Source: an uncultured Lamprocystis sp. (GTDB lineage: Bacteria; Pseudomonadota; Gammaproteobacteria; Chromatiales; Chromatiaceae). Taken from it: 33,400 nt of DNA. Shown piece after piece: positions 19,189 to 25,789 of this stretch. The DNA is taken from assembly GCF_903933125.1 (NCBI RefSeq), contig NZ_CAIZIZ010000476.1, forward strand, positions 1 to 33,400, in the 5' to 3' direction. Made by a program: the position numbers and the translations under genes. Every line of letters starts with the position of its first letter. The first letter of the stretch is position 1. The notes beneath the pieces are model-generated. The model saw nothing but the letters and a program-made list of their open reading frames with translations. It made no database searches and was not told the DNA's origin.

Positions 19189-19280
19189 TCCACTTACTCG
19201 ATACCTCGGCGGTATTGATACATTATCGCCAGGAGCCTGGCTGGGTGGGGGCGGCGGACTTAGGCGATTCCCGTAATTAG
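19185..19280 (+). pseudogene. PIN-domain (VapC-like) toxin remnant
   Basis: The 31-residue frame starts MIHLLDTSAVLIHYRQEPGW, the first strand and helix of a PIN-domain ribonuclease with the first metal-binding aspartate (LLDTSA). After GW the similarity ends and a stop follows within 12 codons; a normal VapC has about 130 residues and three more acidic ligands. It is therefore inactive. It is joined to the upstream gene by an ATGA overlap. The break lies about 75 bp before a 17-bp inverted repeat, fitting loss by insertion or deletion. Confidence 0.65.
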
Positions 19281-19319
19281 ATATCCCGACTGCGCATGCC
19301 TGCAAAATCCGTAGGGCTG

Positions 19320-19408
19320 GAGGCATTTGCGCTGTGCCCAGATGTTGTGGTCACAGGGGCTTGCAGCCACTAGATGCTGCGCTTCTTTCGTCACAGCGCA
19401 AATGCCTC
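19320..19408. repeat. Small element with 17-bp perfect inverted repeats
   Basis: GAGGCATTTGCGCTGTG (19320-19336) and its exact complement (19392-19408) bracket 55 bp. A 17-bp perfect match is unlikely by chance and suggests a tiny MITE or an insertion-sequence scar. No clean target duplication is visible. The centre has no reading frame of note. Confidence 0.55.
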
Positions 19409-19412
19409 GGCT

Positions 19413-19449
19413 GTAGGGACGATTCTGGGGCGACTAAAGTCGCCCCTAC
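19413..19449. repeat. REP-like hairpin, GTAGGG...CCCCTAC
   Basis: Core hairpin GGGGCGACT-AA-AGTCGCCCC (19427-19446) with outer GTAGGG and CCCCTAC. Same family as 304-332 and 25972-25993. Its right end coincides with the stop codon of the small minus-strand frame at 19446, a usual place for REP elements. Confidence 0.7.
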
Positions 19450-19612
19450 ACCTCGGTCGATCCTTTCCCGGAAATCACCTCAGCGTGCGCTCCCCGGCCC
19501 ACGGCCTTGAGCGCAGTCAGCGCGGCCTCGAACAGGCCCAGGTCGGCGCGACGGGCATCCGCCTGGCCGTCGGTCGGACTTGGAGGAGATCCGGCTCAGA
19601 AATTGCTGTCAT
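19446..19612 (-). pseudogene. Small frameshifted gene, product unknown
   Basis: A minus-strand ATG (19610-19612) preceded by GGGGAGCGAGAT encodes MTAISEPDLLQ. After about 11 codons the protein-like reading moves to another frame, DARRADLGLFEAALTALKAVG ending GKGSTEV and a TAG at 19446-19448. The span of 167 nt is not a multiple of three. A good ribosome site, an amphipathic helix-like sequence and a REP hairpin at the stop suggest a once-real gene of about 55 codons. I do not recognise the family. It could equally be chance. Confidence 0.35.
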
Positions 19613-19925
19613 ATCTCGCTCCCCGCGCCATTGCTGAACATCATCCAGGAAACACCTGTCTGCATAGAGATACCACATTTCTTGGAAAAGAAGTTTTTAC
19701 TCAGGCACTAAGAAACATAAAGCAAGAAATGAGCCGGATTTCCCCTTAATGCACATGCGTTATCGCAAGGATTCCGTGAATGCTATGGAACCGCTAACAG
19801 GCATATGGAATCCATTCCATAGCGAGACCACTTCAGACCGCCCTGGATGCTCGCCTCACGCGGGCACCAGAACTTCAAGCCATTGTTATCATAAAAATTA
19901 AATAATCTGCACAGGGAAGCAGGTT
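19613..19925. other. AT-richer stretch without a convincing gene
   Basis: No gene is clear here. A plus-strand frame running to about 19749 gives protein-like residues (TTFLGKEVFTQALRNIKQ) but has no sound start and may be a 3' fragment. Base composition is visibly lower in GC than the flanks, as in imported or degraded DNA. An 18-bp palindrome lies at 19804-19821. Confidence 0.4.
19804..19821. promoter_or_regulatory. 18-bp palindrome, possible operator
   Basis: TATGGAAT-CC-ATTCCATA, perfect 8-bp arms around a 2-bp centre. A partial TATGGAA copy lies about 25 bp upstream. The symmetry suits a dimeric repressor. It lies about 330 bp before the first gene of the ATPase cluster, so regulation of that cluster is only possible. 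Confidence 0.35.
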
Positions 19926-19942
19926 CTGGCGCGATCTATGCT
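19926..19942 (+). promoter_or_regulatory. Candidate sigma-54 promoter before the ATPase cluster
   Basis: CTGGCGCGATCTATGCT matches the -24/-12 pattern: GG and GC are exactly 10 bp apart, with two mismatches to the wider consensus. The start point would be near 19954, giving a leader of about 195 nt that spans the inverted-repeat element. No upstream enhancer-protein site was identified, and one such match can occur by chance. Confidence 0.35.
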
Positions 19943-20026
19943 TTACACAAGATAAGCGAACAAGCCGGCAGGAAGCCACACCGGGAAGCCCGCCCCTCGA
20001 CAACAAATGGCTCCAGTTTGCACCGA

Positions 20027-20136
20027 GTCACTGACACGAGTGGCGAAATGTCCTGAGAGCCCCTAACCCCTTGATAGCAGAATCTAGAGGCTGGTTCCTT
20101 CAATGGAGTAGCGAATTCGCCACCAGTGTCAGTCAC
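20027..20136. repeat. 110-bp inverted-repeat element abutting a ribosome site
   Basis: GTCACTGACAC (20027-20037) continuing to GTGGCGAA, and the complementary TTCGCCAC (20116-20123) continuing to AGTCAC at 20136. The two 21-bp ends match at 18 positions. The right end stops directly before TAGGAG, the ribosome site of the next gene. No target duplication is visible. Probably a MITE or IS scar; the family is unknown to me. Confidence 0.55.
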
Positions 20137-20149
20137 TAGGAGCAATCTG

Positions 20150-20848
20150 ATGGGCCGTTTTGCCGAAGATATGGGACGGCTGCGCGAGGAGATCGCCTCC
20201 GAACGCGTCGCCCGCCAAACCCTGATCGCCGACACCCGCGAAGCGGTAACGGAGGCTGCACACGCCTTCATGGGCGAACTGAAAAGCAGTGTGGAGACGC
20301 TCCAAGCGGAGTTTCGCGCGGCGCATGTCGACATGGCCGCCTCCGAGCGGAGAGCGCGCAACGCCGACCTCGCCCGCTTGGGCGGCGCCGTGGCTGACAT
20401 CCGCGCGGAGGCGGGCGAGCGCCAGGCCGCGGTGCGCGCAGACTTGCTCGAGGCGAACGCGGCGGCGCGTTGCGAGCGCGCCCAAACGCTGCAGCACCGG
20501 CGAGGCGCAGTGGCACAGCTGCTGGAAGGTTTCCGCCAGGCCCACAGCGCGATGGCGGTGGCGGAACGCGGCGCCGGTCGCTCCTTCGTCGCCGGTATCG
20601 TCGCGGCGGTGGACGATCTACAGCGCCAGACCGTCCAAACGGTCGCGGCGTTCGCCGTCGAGCGCGCAAGGGCCCGGACGGCGTGGCGCGGCGTCCCGAC
20701 GCCCGTCGCGCCCCCGCCCGCCGCACGGGCAGTCCGCGGGCAGGATGTTCGCGGTACCCAGCCCGTGCCGCTATGGAACGGATCCCCTGCCTGTGGCAGC
20801 ACCCTCGCCGGTCCGCTTGCTCCCCCGGTGTTTAGATCTTCTTTATAG
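20150..20848 (+). CDS. Coiled-coil protein opening the ATPase cluster
   Basis: A 232-residue, alanine-, arginine- and glutamate-rich protein. Residues 1 to about 180 should form long helices with recurring patterns such as MGRFAEDMGRLREEI, FRAAHVDMAASERRA, ERQAAVRADLLEA and FRQAHSAMAVAERGA. This suggests internal duplication of an E-R-x-x-F/A-V-x-x-L unit. The tail (about 185-232) is proline/glycine-rich and disordered. There is no membrane segment or signal peptide. AGGAG 7 nt before the ATG at 20150 fixes the start. The next gene, a ParA-like ATPase, follows after 15 bp. Adaptors or regulators of ParA ATPases are often helical proteins, so an adaptor role is possible. Similar proteins may occur near gas-vesicle genes, but I could not verify this and no gvp gene is visible. 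Confidence 0.75.
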   Translation: MGRFAEDMGRLREEIASERVARQTLIADTREAVTEAAHAFMGELKSSVETLQAEFRAAHVDMAASERRARNADLARLGGAVADIRAEAGERQAAVRADLLEANAAARCERAQTLQHRRGAVAQLLEGFRQAHSAMAVAERGAGRSFVAGIVAAVDDLQRQTVQTVAAFAVERARARTAWRGVPTPVAPPPAARAVRGQDVRGTQPVPLWNGSPACGSTLAGPLAPPVFRSSL

Positions 20849-20863
20849 AAGTGGATACTGATT

Positions 20864-21637
20864 ATGTCGATGCACACCGTTTGGATCATGAATGGCAAGG
20901 GGGGCGTCGGTAAGTCGTCGCTCATGATGGTCTTGGCATGGCTATACGATAATATGGGCCGCCCCTTACGTCTCATTGATGTCGATGACAAGGCGAAATT
21001 GGCCGAGTTCGTGGGCCACGATAGTGTCCTCTCCCTGCGCATCGGCGCGGATGCCGAGGCACTGCGCGTGGATCCATCGCTTGCCTATAGCTACTGGGAT
21101 CAACTGGCGGCCGAGATCCTTGATGGCGATACCGGCGTCGATCTCGGGGCCAACATGGATCGGCATATCCTCCAATGGGCGCAAAAGTCCGACTTGGGCG
21201 AGGTCTTGGCCGAAAGCGGCGTAACCATGGATATCTATGTCCCGGTCACTGCGGATCCACTGGCCGTGACGGGCGGGATCGATGTGCTGGATGCGGTCGC
21301 GAAGATCTTTCCGGACAGCCGGCGGATTCTAGTGCTCAACCGGTTCGCTGGTCATTTCAATGCCTATGAGTCTACCCCTGAGTTCAATCGTATCGCGGCG
21401 ATGCGAACCGAGGGACTTATCGTGGTCGGCATGGATGGCTGTCACAGCGAGGCCTGGACCGACTTCGAGCGGATGAAACTGCCGCCGTCGCGGATCCTGG
21501 CCCTGAATGCGGCCAAGTTGGCCCAGCAAACCGGCCTGGGGATCCTTGCCGCGAAACGTGCAGTCGGCGACTATGCGTCCTGGCTCAAGCAGTTGCAGCA
21601 GGAGTTCGCGCCACTGGTGGCGCTCCGCCCCGATTGA
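20864..21637 (+). CDS. ParA/MinD-superfamily ATPase, StbB/TraL-like
   Basis: A 257-residue P-loop protein with deviant Walker A IMNGKGGVGKSS: signature lysine K12 and catalytic K17 are both present. LRLIDVDDKAKLAEFVG replaces the usual LDxDPQ motif of ParA. This spacing resembles the StbB/TraL plasmid group rather than chromosomal ParA. Later motifs are GVDLGANMDRHILQW (probable Walker B region) and ILVLNRFAGHFNAY. The C-terminus has an amphipathic helix (DYASWLKQLQQEFAPL). It is soluble, without a membrane segment. No partner parB or centromere-like repeat is near. It lies between the coiled-coil gene (15 bp before) and a helical protein, all on one strand. Function beyond ATP-driven positioning or assembly is not inferable. 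Confidence 0.85.
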   Translation: MSMHTVWIMNGKGGVGKSSLMMVLAWLYDNMGRPLRLIDVDDKAKLAEFVGHDSVLSLRIGADAEALRVDPSLAYSYWDQLAAEILDGDTGVDLGANMDRHILQWAQKSDLGEVLAESGVTMDIYVPVTADPLAVTGGIDVLDAVAKIFPDSRRILVLNRFAGHFNAYESTPEFNRIAAMRTEGLIVVGMDGCHSEAWTDFERMKLPPSRILALNAAKLAQQTGLGILAAKRAVGDYASWLKQLQQEFAPLVALRPD

Positions 21638-21715
21638 TCACGGCAGGGGCCACGCACGGATTCCGTGGCGGGCAATCGGACAGGCTGGATCGGTTATCTC
21701 TCCCGCGGGTTTTGT

Positions 21716-22303
21716 ATGAATTCACGCTGGATCGCTCATCTCGACGCCCACATCGCCACTGGCCAGATCGCCGCGGAGGCCGAAAGCGCCGAAACCCTAA
21801 GCTGGTTGTTGAAGCTCGAACCGGAGCAGCGCTGGTATCTGGTCTTGAGCCGTGACCCGCGCCTCAAGCGCCTGGTCGCGGGTGACTACCGGCGTCTTCT
21901 GATCTTGATGGTCCAGTTGGAGTCGGCCGCGCTTGCGGATATCGCGGAACCCCTCGCCCTGTGCACCGAACTGGAACGTTTGAATGCGGGCCTGACCCAA
22001 GGTCGCAACGCGGTGCTCCAACTGGCCCAGGAGCGCCAAAGTCCGAGCGGCTACGATGCGCACGCACAGGCCATCGAAAGCCTGCGCGATCAGGCGGAGG
22101 CGGCGTTGACTCAGGTGCGTCAGGGGGCCTGGCGAGCGGCGCTGCACGTCCTGTGGGAAGTCACTGATCCGGCTTACAGGGAGTGGCGTGAGCGGCTCGC
22201 CCGTTGGCTGGCGGCGCGGGAGACAGTGTCGGAGCTGGCGCACCAGACCGGGGCGCAGGATGCAGACCGACCGGACGATTCGCTAAGGGCAACCCTCCCA
22301 TGA
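21716..22303 (+). CDS. Unrecognised all-helical protein of the ATPase cluster
   Basis: About 195 residues, predicted almost wholly helical, with tryptophan-rich edges (SRWIAHLDAHI, ETLSWLLKLEPEQRWYLVL, AYREWRERLARWLAAR) and leucine-rich helices in the middle. There is no signal peptide or transmembrane helix. I do not recognise the family. The ATG at 21716 begins the conserved-looking part but has no clear ribosome site; a GTG at 21665 would add 17 residues. The stop overlaps the next ATG as ATGA, so the two products are probably made together. The gene is specific to this cluster as far as I can tell, and a structural or adaptor role is an inference from position. Confidence 0.65.
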   Translation: MNSRWIAHLDAHIATGQIAAEAESAETLSWLLKLEPEQRWYLVLSRDPRLKRLVAGDYRRLLILMVQLESAALADIAEPLALCTELERLNAGLTQGRNAVLQLAQERQSPSGYDAHAQAIESLRDQAEAALTQVRQGAWRAALHVLWEVTDPAYREWRERLARWLAARETVSELAHQTGAQDADRPDDSLRATLP

Positions 22304-22803
22304 TCACCCTCGGCATCCTCTTGACCCTTCTGCTGGGCGGCTCTGGCCTGGCCGCGCTAGTCCTGAGACGACGCTGCCGGCGACGCGGTGACCTCAAACG
22401 ACCGCGCATCGGCATTGCGCGGCCAGCCACGGATGATTCAGCGGCGCTGGGTGTCTGGCGTCCGCCGCCACGAGAGCATCTGTTGCGACGCCAAGAGGCC
22501 CTGTCGCGAGACAGCGGCGGGGACGAAGCGGCTCCCCCCTACGACATGTTCCGGCGTCGGCCCATGGTCAAGCCACTCGGACGTTGCGAGGCCATGCCAA
22601 CACTGCGGCCCCGCCCCCCCGTTACCTTAGGCTCGCAGATGCGCGCCGAAGCACCCGCGCCATCCTCCCAACCGCCGACCGACACCCCCGGCTTGACACA
22701 GCAACCTTCACGTATCGGGCGGCGACGTCAGGGGTTGGAAAGCCTCATCACCGAGATCCCGCAACATCCCCGGGAACAGCATCATGACTCGCGCGACTCC
22801 TGA
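22300..22803 (+). CDS. Single-pass membrane protein with basic proline-rich tail
   Basis: A 167-residue protein. One N-terminal transmembrane helix (about 2-22, ITLGILLTLLLGGSGLAALV) is followed at once by RRRCRRRGDLKRPR, so the tail should be cytoplasmic by the positive-inside rule. The tail is rich in Pro and Arg and probably disordered, with short patches (GVWRPPPREHLLRRQEAL, YDMFRRRPMVKP) that could be docking motifs. It starts in an ATGA overlap with the upstream gene and ends 20 nt inside the next gene, a ParA-like ATPase. It is a plausible membrane anchor or ATPase partner. I do not recognise the family. Confidence 0.7.
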   Translation: MITLGILLTLLLGGSGLAALVLRRRCRRRGDLKRPRIGIARPATDDSAALGVWRPPPREHLLRRQEALSRDSGGDEAAPPYDMFRRRPMVKPLGRCEAMPTLRPRPPVTLGSQMRAEAPAPSSQPPTDTPGLTQQPSRIGRRRQGLESLITEIPQHPREQHHDSRDS

Positions 22804-24109
22804 TTCTTCACCTCGAGCGACCGAGATCGTGGCCGTCGTCAGTCAACAGGGCGGCGTAGGCAAGACCACGACCGCGATCAACCTCGCCATCGCCCTGGCC
22901 GCGGCCGGCCGCACCGTCTTGTTGATGGATCTGGATCCACAGGGACACGCGGGTCATGCCCTGGTGCGGGGCCACTATGATGGGGGCGGTACGGAACGCA
23001 TCCTGTTGCAAGCGAGCCTGAGCCGCGACCTGATCGCCGCTACCGAGATCCCGGACCTCTATCTGGCGCCAGCCGGCCCCGGGCTGGCCGGCGTCGAGAG
23101 CGCGCTTGCCGTGATGGGCGACAGCCGGACCCGCTTGTACCAGGCACTCGCCACCTTGCATAGCCTGCCTTTGCGATTCGACCACGTGGTCATCGACTGT
23201 CCACCCGCGCTGGGTTTGCTGACGTTGAACGCCCTGGCCGCGGCGCATCGGGTCTTGCTGCCAATTCCTTGCGACTCGGTCGTTCTCGGAGGTCTGCCGA
23301 CGGTGCTGACGACCATCAGTCGGTTGCGCGCTGGCTTGTCGCAACCCCTGTACGGTGTTTATCTGCTGATCAGTATGCGCCCCATGGGCGCGGCGACCCA
23401 GTCCCTGATCGCCACGATGCGTCATGACTACGGGCGCATGACCCTGCTGAGCGAGATCCCCTATGATGAGCAGGTCAAGGAGGCCACCGAACGCGGCCGG
23501 CCATTGCTGGCCCATGATCTCACGAGCGGTGTTAGCCAAGCCTATCTGTCGCTGGCCGCCGAATGGTTGACCCTGAGCGAGGAGGGCGATCAACCGGATG
23601 GCAGTTGGCGCTTACGGGCGCGCCAGGAACGTATCACGGCGTATTGCGCCGAGATCAGCAAACGCGTCGAGGCCTGGCTGGTCGACCCTTCCTCGCTGCT
23701 CTACGACGACGCGCGTGAGGCGATGCGCCATCAGGATGCCTTGGTCCTCGAGGAGCTCTTTCAGGCGACCCCGCCGAGCACGAACCCCCGCTTCGCCCAG
23801 CGACGCTGGCCCTTCATCCTCGCGGGGCTCTCACTCCTCGCATTATTACCAACCGCCTGGTGGTTGCGTCACTGGAGCCCGGATCCGGCATGGCGTATTG
23901 AACTGGGGGCTTTGGTCATCGGCACCGACCAGTATTGGCGCGCCGGCAGTCTCCTACAGGCGCGTTCCGATACCAATGCCTATCGCGAGTTGCTGTTCGC
24001 CAGTCAACTGGTCGCGTCGAACCGCGAACGTCTCCTGGCCTGTGGCGAGCAGGTTCGAGAGGACGACACCGCCACCCGTTGCGCCATTGAAATGCCGGTC
24101 TCCCCATGA
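22784..24109 (+). CDS. Membrane-anchored ParA-like ATPase lacking signature lysine
   Basis: A 441-residue fusion-like protein. Residues 14 to about 265 form a ParA domain: Walker A SQQGGVGKTT (20-29), LLMDLDPQGHAGH, Walker B HVVIDCPPALG, and PCDSVVLGGL. The signature lysine of the ParA group (K in KGGVGKT) is glutamine here, Q22, while the P-loop K27 is kept. A helical linker (about 265-340) leads to a transmembrane helix, WPFILAGLSLLALLPTAWWL (342-361), and a periplasmic tail of about 80 residues. ParA proteins are normally soluble and bind DNA or membrane transiently, so a permanent anchor is unusual. The gene overlaps its upstream neighbour by 20 nt and the downstream SPOR-like gene by ATGA. 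Confidence 0.85.
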   Translation: MTRATPDSSPRATEIVAVVSQQGGVGKTTTAINLAIALAAAGRTVLLMDLDPQGHAGHALVRGHYDGGGTERILLQASLSRDLIAATEIPDLYLAPAGPGLAGVESALAVMGDSRTRLYQALATLHSLPLRFDHVVIDCPPALGLLTLNALAAAHRVLLPIPCDSVVLGGLPTVLTTISRLRAGLSQPLYGVYLLISMRPMGAATQSLIATMRHDYGRMTLLSEIPYDEQVKEATERGRPLLAHDLTSGVSQAYLSLAAEWLTLSEEGDQPDGSWRLRARQERITAYCAEISKRVEAWLVDPSSLLYDDAREAMRHQDALVLEELFQATPPSTNPRFAQRRWPFILAGLSLLALLPTAWWLRHWSPDPAWRIELGALVIGTDQYWRAGSLLQARSDTNAYRELLFASQLVASNRERLLACGEQVREDDTATRCAIEMPVSP

Positions 24110-24921
24110 ACATCGGGCAACGATTTCTGGAGCGCGCGTTCTGTCGTCCATGCCGGACAGCCCCAAGAGCGCACGCGCCATGGCGGATCGCGCTCCTGAT
24201 GGGACTAGTCAGCATCGCGGCCGCGGCTGACCAGGGGTCTTCGTCACCGATTCCGCTCATCAAACCGGACGTTGGCGACGATCCGCGTTGGCTGCGCCAA
24301 TTGCCCGCAGTCGTCCTGCCCTTGCCTAAGCCCGCCGAGTTGGCCGCACGCCGGGCTCATGCGTCGCAACGGGAAAGGGACGCGGCGGCGGAGGCACGCG
24401 GTGAGATTGCACAGGCGCCCGCACCCGGGATCAGCGATCCACGGGTGAGGGAAGCAGCCGAGACCGAGCGCTCGCCCGAGAGGTCAACCGCGACTGCGGA
24501 CGCGGTCGTGGATGCGCCTGCTGGCGATGAACCGACCGAAGACGCCGCCAGGAGCGAGGTGCTGGAGGCGCGGGTGATCGGTCCGCCGGCCACACGCCAG
24601 GTCACTGATCCGGCATCCATCCCTGGCGCGGCGGCTACCGAGGCTTCCTCCCCGCGCTATCGCTGGCATGTCCAACTGCTGGCGGGGCGTTCACTCGTCA
24701 AGGTCAAGGAGGACAGCAGGGACTTCGAATCGCGCTATGAAGCCATGTTGCAGGGGCGTACCTTGACGATCAACCAGTCGCGTTACGGGGATGCGCGTGA
24801 CGAATTCTACCGTCTCCGTGTGTTGGACTGGACGACCCCCCAGCCCGCGCGGGTCTGGTGCGTTCAGTTGCGGGCCAGCGGCCATCAGTGCCTGGTCACG
24901 CGTGTCACCGTGCCGCAATAA
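24106..24921 (+). CDS. SPOR-like domain envelope protein
   Basis: A 271-residue protein. A basic N-region is followed by a hydrophobic segment (about 26-41, WRIALLMGLVSIAAAA) that is either a signal peptide cleaved before DQ or an anchor. A long Ala/Glu/Pro-rich linker follows. The C-terminal domain (about 184-268) begins YRWHVQLLAGRSLVKV and has FYRLRVLDW and WCVQLRASGHQCLVTRV, the repeat pattern of a SPOR domain. SPOR domains bind denuded glycan at division sites. Sequence match is moderate and the two cysteines in the last part may form a disulfide. It starts in an ATGA overlap with the membrane-anchored ParA gene, so the products may act together across the inner membrane. Confidence 0.75.
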   Translation: MNIGQRFLERAFCRPCRTAPRAHAPWRIALLMGLVSIAAAADQGSSSPIPLIKPDVGDDPRWLRQLPAVVLPLPKPAELAARRAHASQRERDAAAEARGEIAQAPAPGISDPRVREAAETERSPERSTATADAVVDAPAGDEPTEDAARSEVLEARVIGPPATRQVTDPASIPGAAATEASSPRYRWHVQLLAGRSLVKVKEDSRDFESRYEAMLQGRTLTINQSRYGDARDEFYRLRVLDWTTPQPARVWCVQLRASGHQCLVTRVTVPQ

Positions 24922-24933
24922 CGGGCGAAACTC

Positions 24934-25719
24934 ATGCGAACATTCTGCATCACTTCGGGGAAAGGGGGGGTCGGTAAGACCACGCTGGCCATCAATCTCG
25001 GTATTGCCATGGCCCGCACCGGGCGTCGGATCCTGCTGCTGGATGGCGATCTGGGTCTGGCGAATCTCAATGTGTTGCTTGGGATCATCCCCAAATTCAC
25101 GATTCAGGATGTGGTTCGCGGCGAGAAGACCTTGGCGCAGGTCATCATGCCGACCAGCTATGGGTTGGATCTCGTGGCCGGCGCCACCGGGATCGCTGAC
25201 CTGGCCAATCTGGGTGGGCCGGAGCGTGAACATGTCTTGCAGGGCCTGGAAGGCTTGAACGGCTATGACATCCTGATCATCGATACCGGAGCCGGCATCG
25301 GCGACAATGTCATCCGTTTCGTCCTGGCCGCCGACGATGCGATCGTCGTCACCACCCATCACCCGACCTCAATGACCGACGCCTACGGCATCATCAAGAC
25401 CATCCTGACGCGTGAGGCCAAGACGATCAAGCTTCTGGTCAATTGTGTCAACTCGCCCAGCGACGCACAGCAAGTCGGCGCCCGGCTGGCGGCCGTGACC
25501 GCCAAATTCCTGAATGGCAAAATCGAGTGCATTGGCTACGTCCAGCGTGACGCACTGATCGAGAAAAGCATCATGGCCCAGAAGCCACACCTCATTCTCA
25601 ATCCTGGGGCCGCGAGCGCCCAGCGTATCCGGGAGGTCGCAATGCGCCTGCTCAATGAGGGCGAGCCGGATTCGAAGGGAACGCTGGGGCGTTTCATCCA
25701 GAGGCTGATGGGCCGTTGA
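24934..25719 (+). CDS. MinD/FlhG-like ATPase
   Basis: A 261-residue canonical MinD-family ATPase: CITSGKGGVGKTT with signature K10 and P-loop K15, LLLDGDLGLANLNVLLG (switch region typical of MinD/FlhG), IIDTGAGIGDNV as Walker B, and TTHHPTSMTDAYGIIK. The DGDLGLANLNVLLG and HPTSMTDAY wording is closest to FlhG/FleN, which controls flagellar number. However, no flagellar gene is near and it lacks the N-terminal FleQ-interacting helix. The C-terminus ends GRFIQRLMGR, an amphipathic basic helix that could bind membrane, as in MinD. It follows the SPOR-like gene by 12 bp and is the last gene of the cluster. Confidence 0.9.
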   Translation: MRTFCITSGKGGVGKTTLAINLGIAMARTGRRILLLDGDLGLANLNVLLGIIPKFTIQDVVRGEKTLAQVIMPTSYGLDLVAGATGIADLANLGGPEREHVLQGLEGLNGYDILIIDTGAGIGDNVIRFVLAADDAIVVTTHHPTSMTDAYGIIKTILTREAKTIKLLVNCVNSPSDAQQVGARLAAVTAKFLNGKIECIGYVQRDALIEKSIMAQKPHLILNPGAASAQRIREVAMRLLNEGEPDSKGTLGRFIQRLMGR

Positions 25720-25789
25720 TTCTGCAATGTGCAATGGGAGCTGATCACATCTCGGACGAGCGGGTCGCGGTCTCTTGCTACTGTTTACG

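Noticed and set aside
19936-21042. 368-codon minus-strand frame opposite the coiled-coil gene
   Set aside because: Ala/Arg/Ser-rich shadow; the plus-strand gene has an AGGAG ribosome site and a sound helical pattern.
20150-25719. Plasmid partition locus (parABS)
   Set aside because: No ParB-like DNA-binding protein and no cluster of parS-like repeats could be found, and housekeeping genes flank the region.
20150-25719. Gas-vesicle gene cluster
   Set aside because: No GvpA-like small hydrophobic protein or other gvp gene is visible in the window; the link rests only on the style of the coiled-coil protein.
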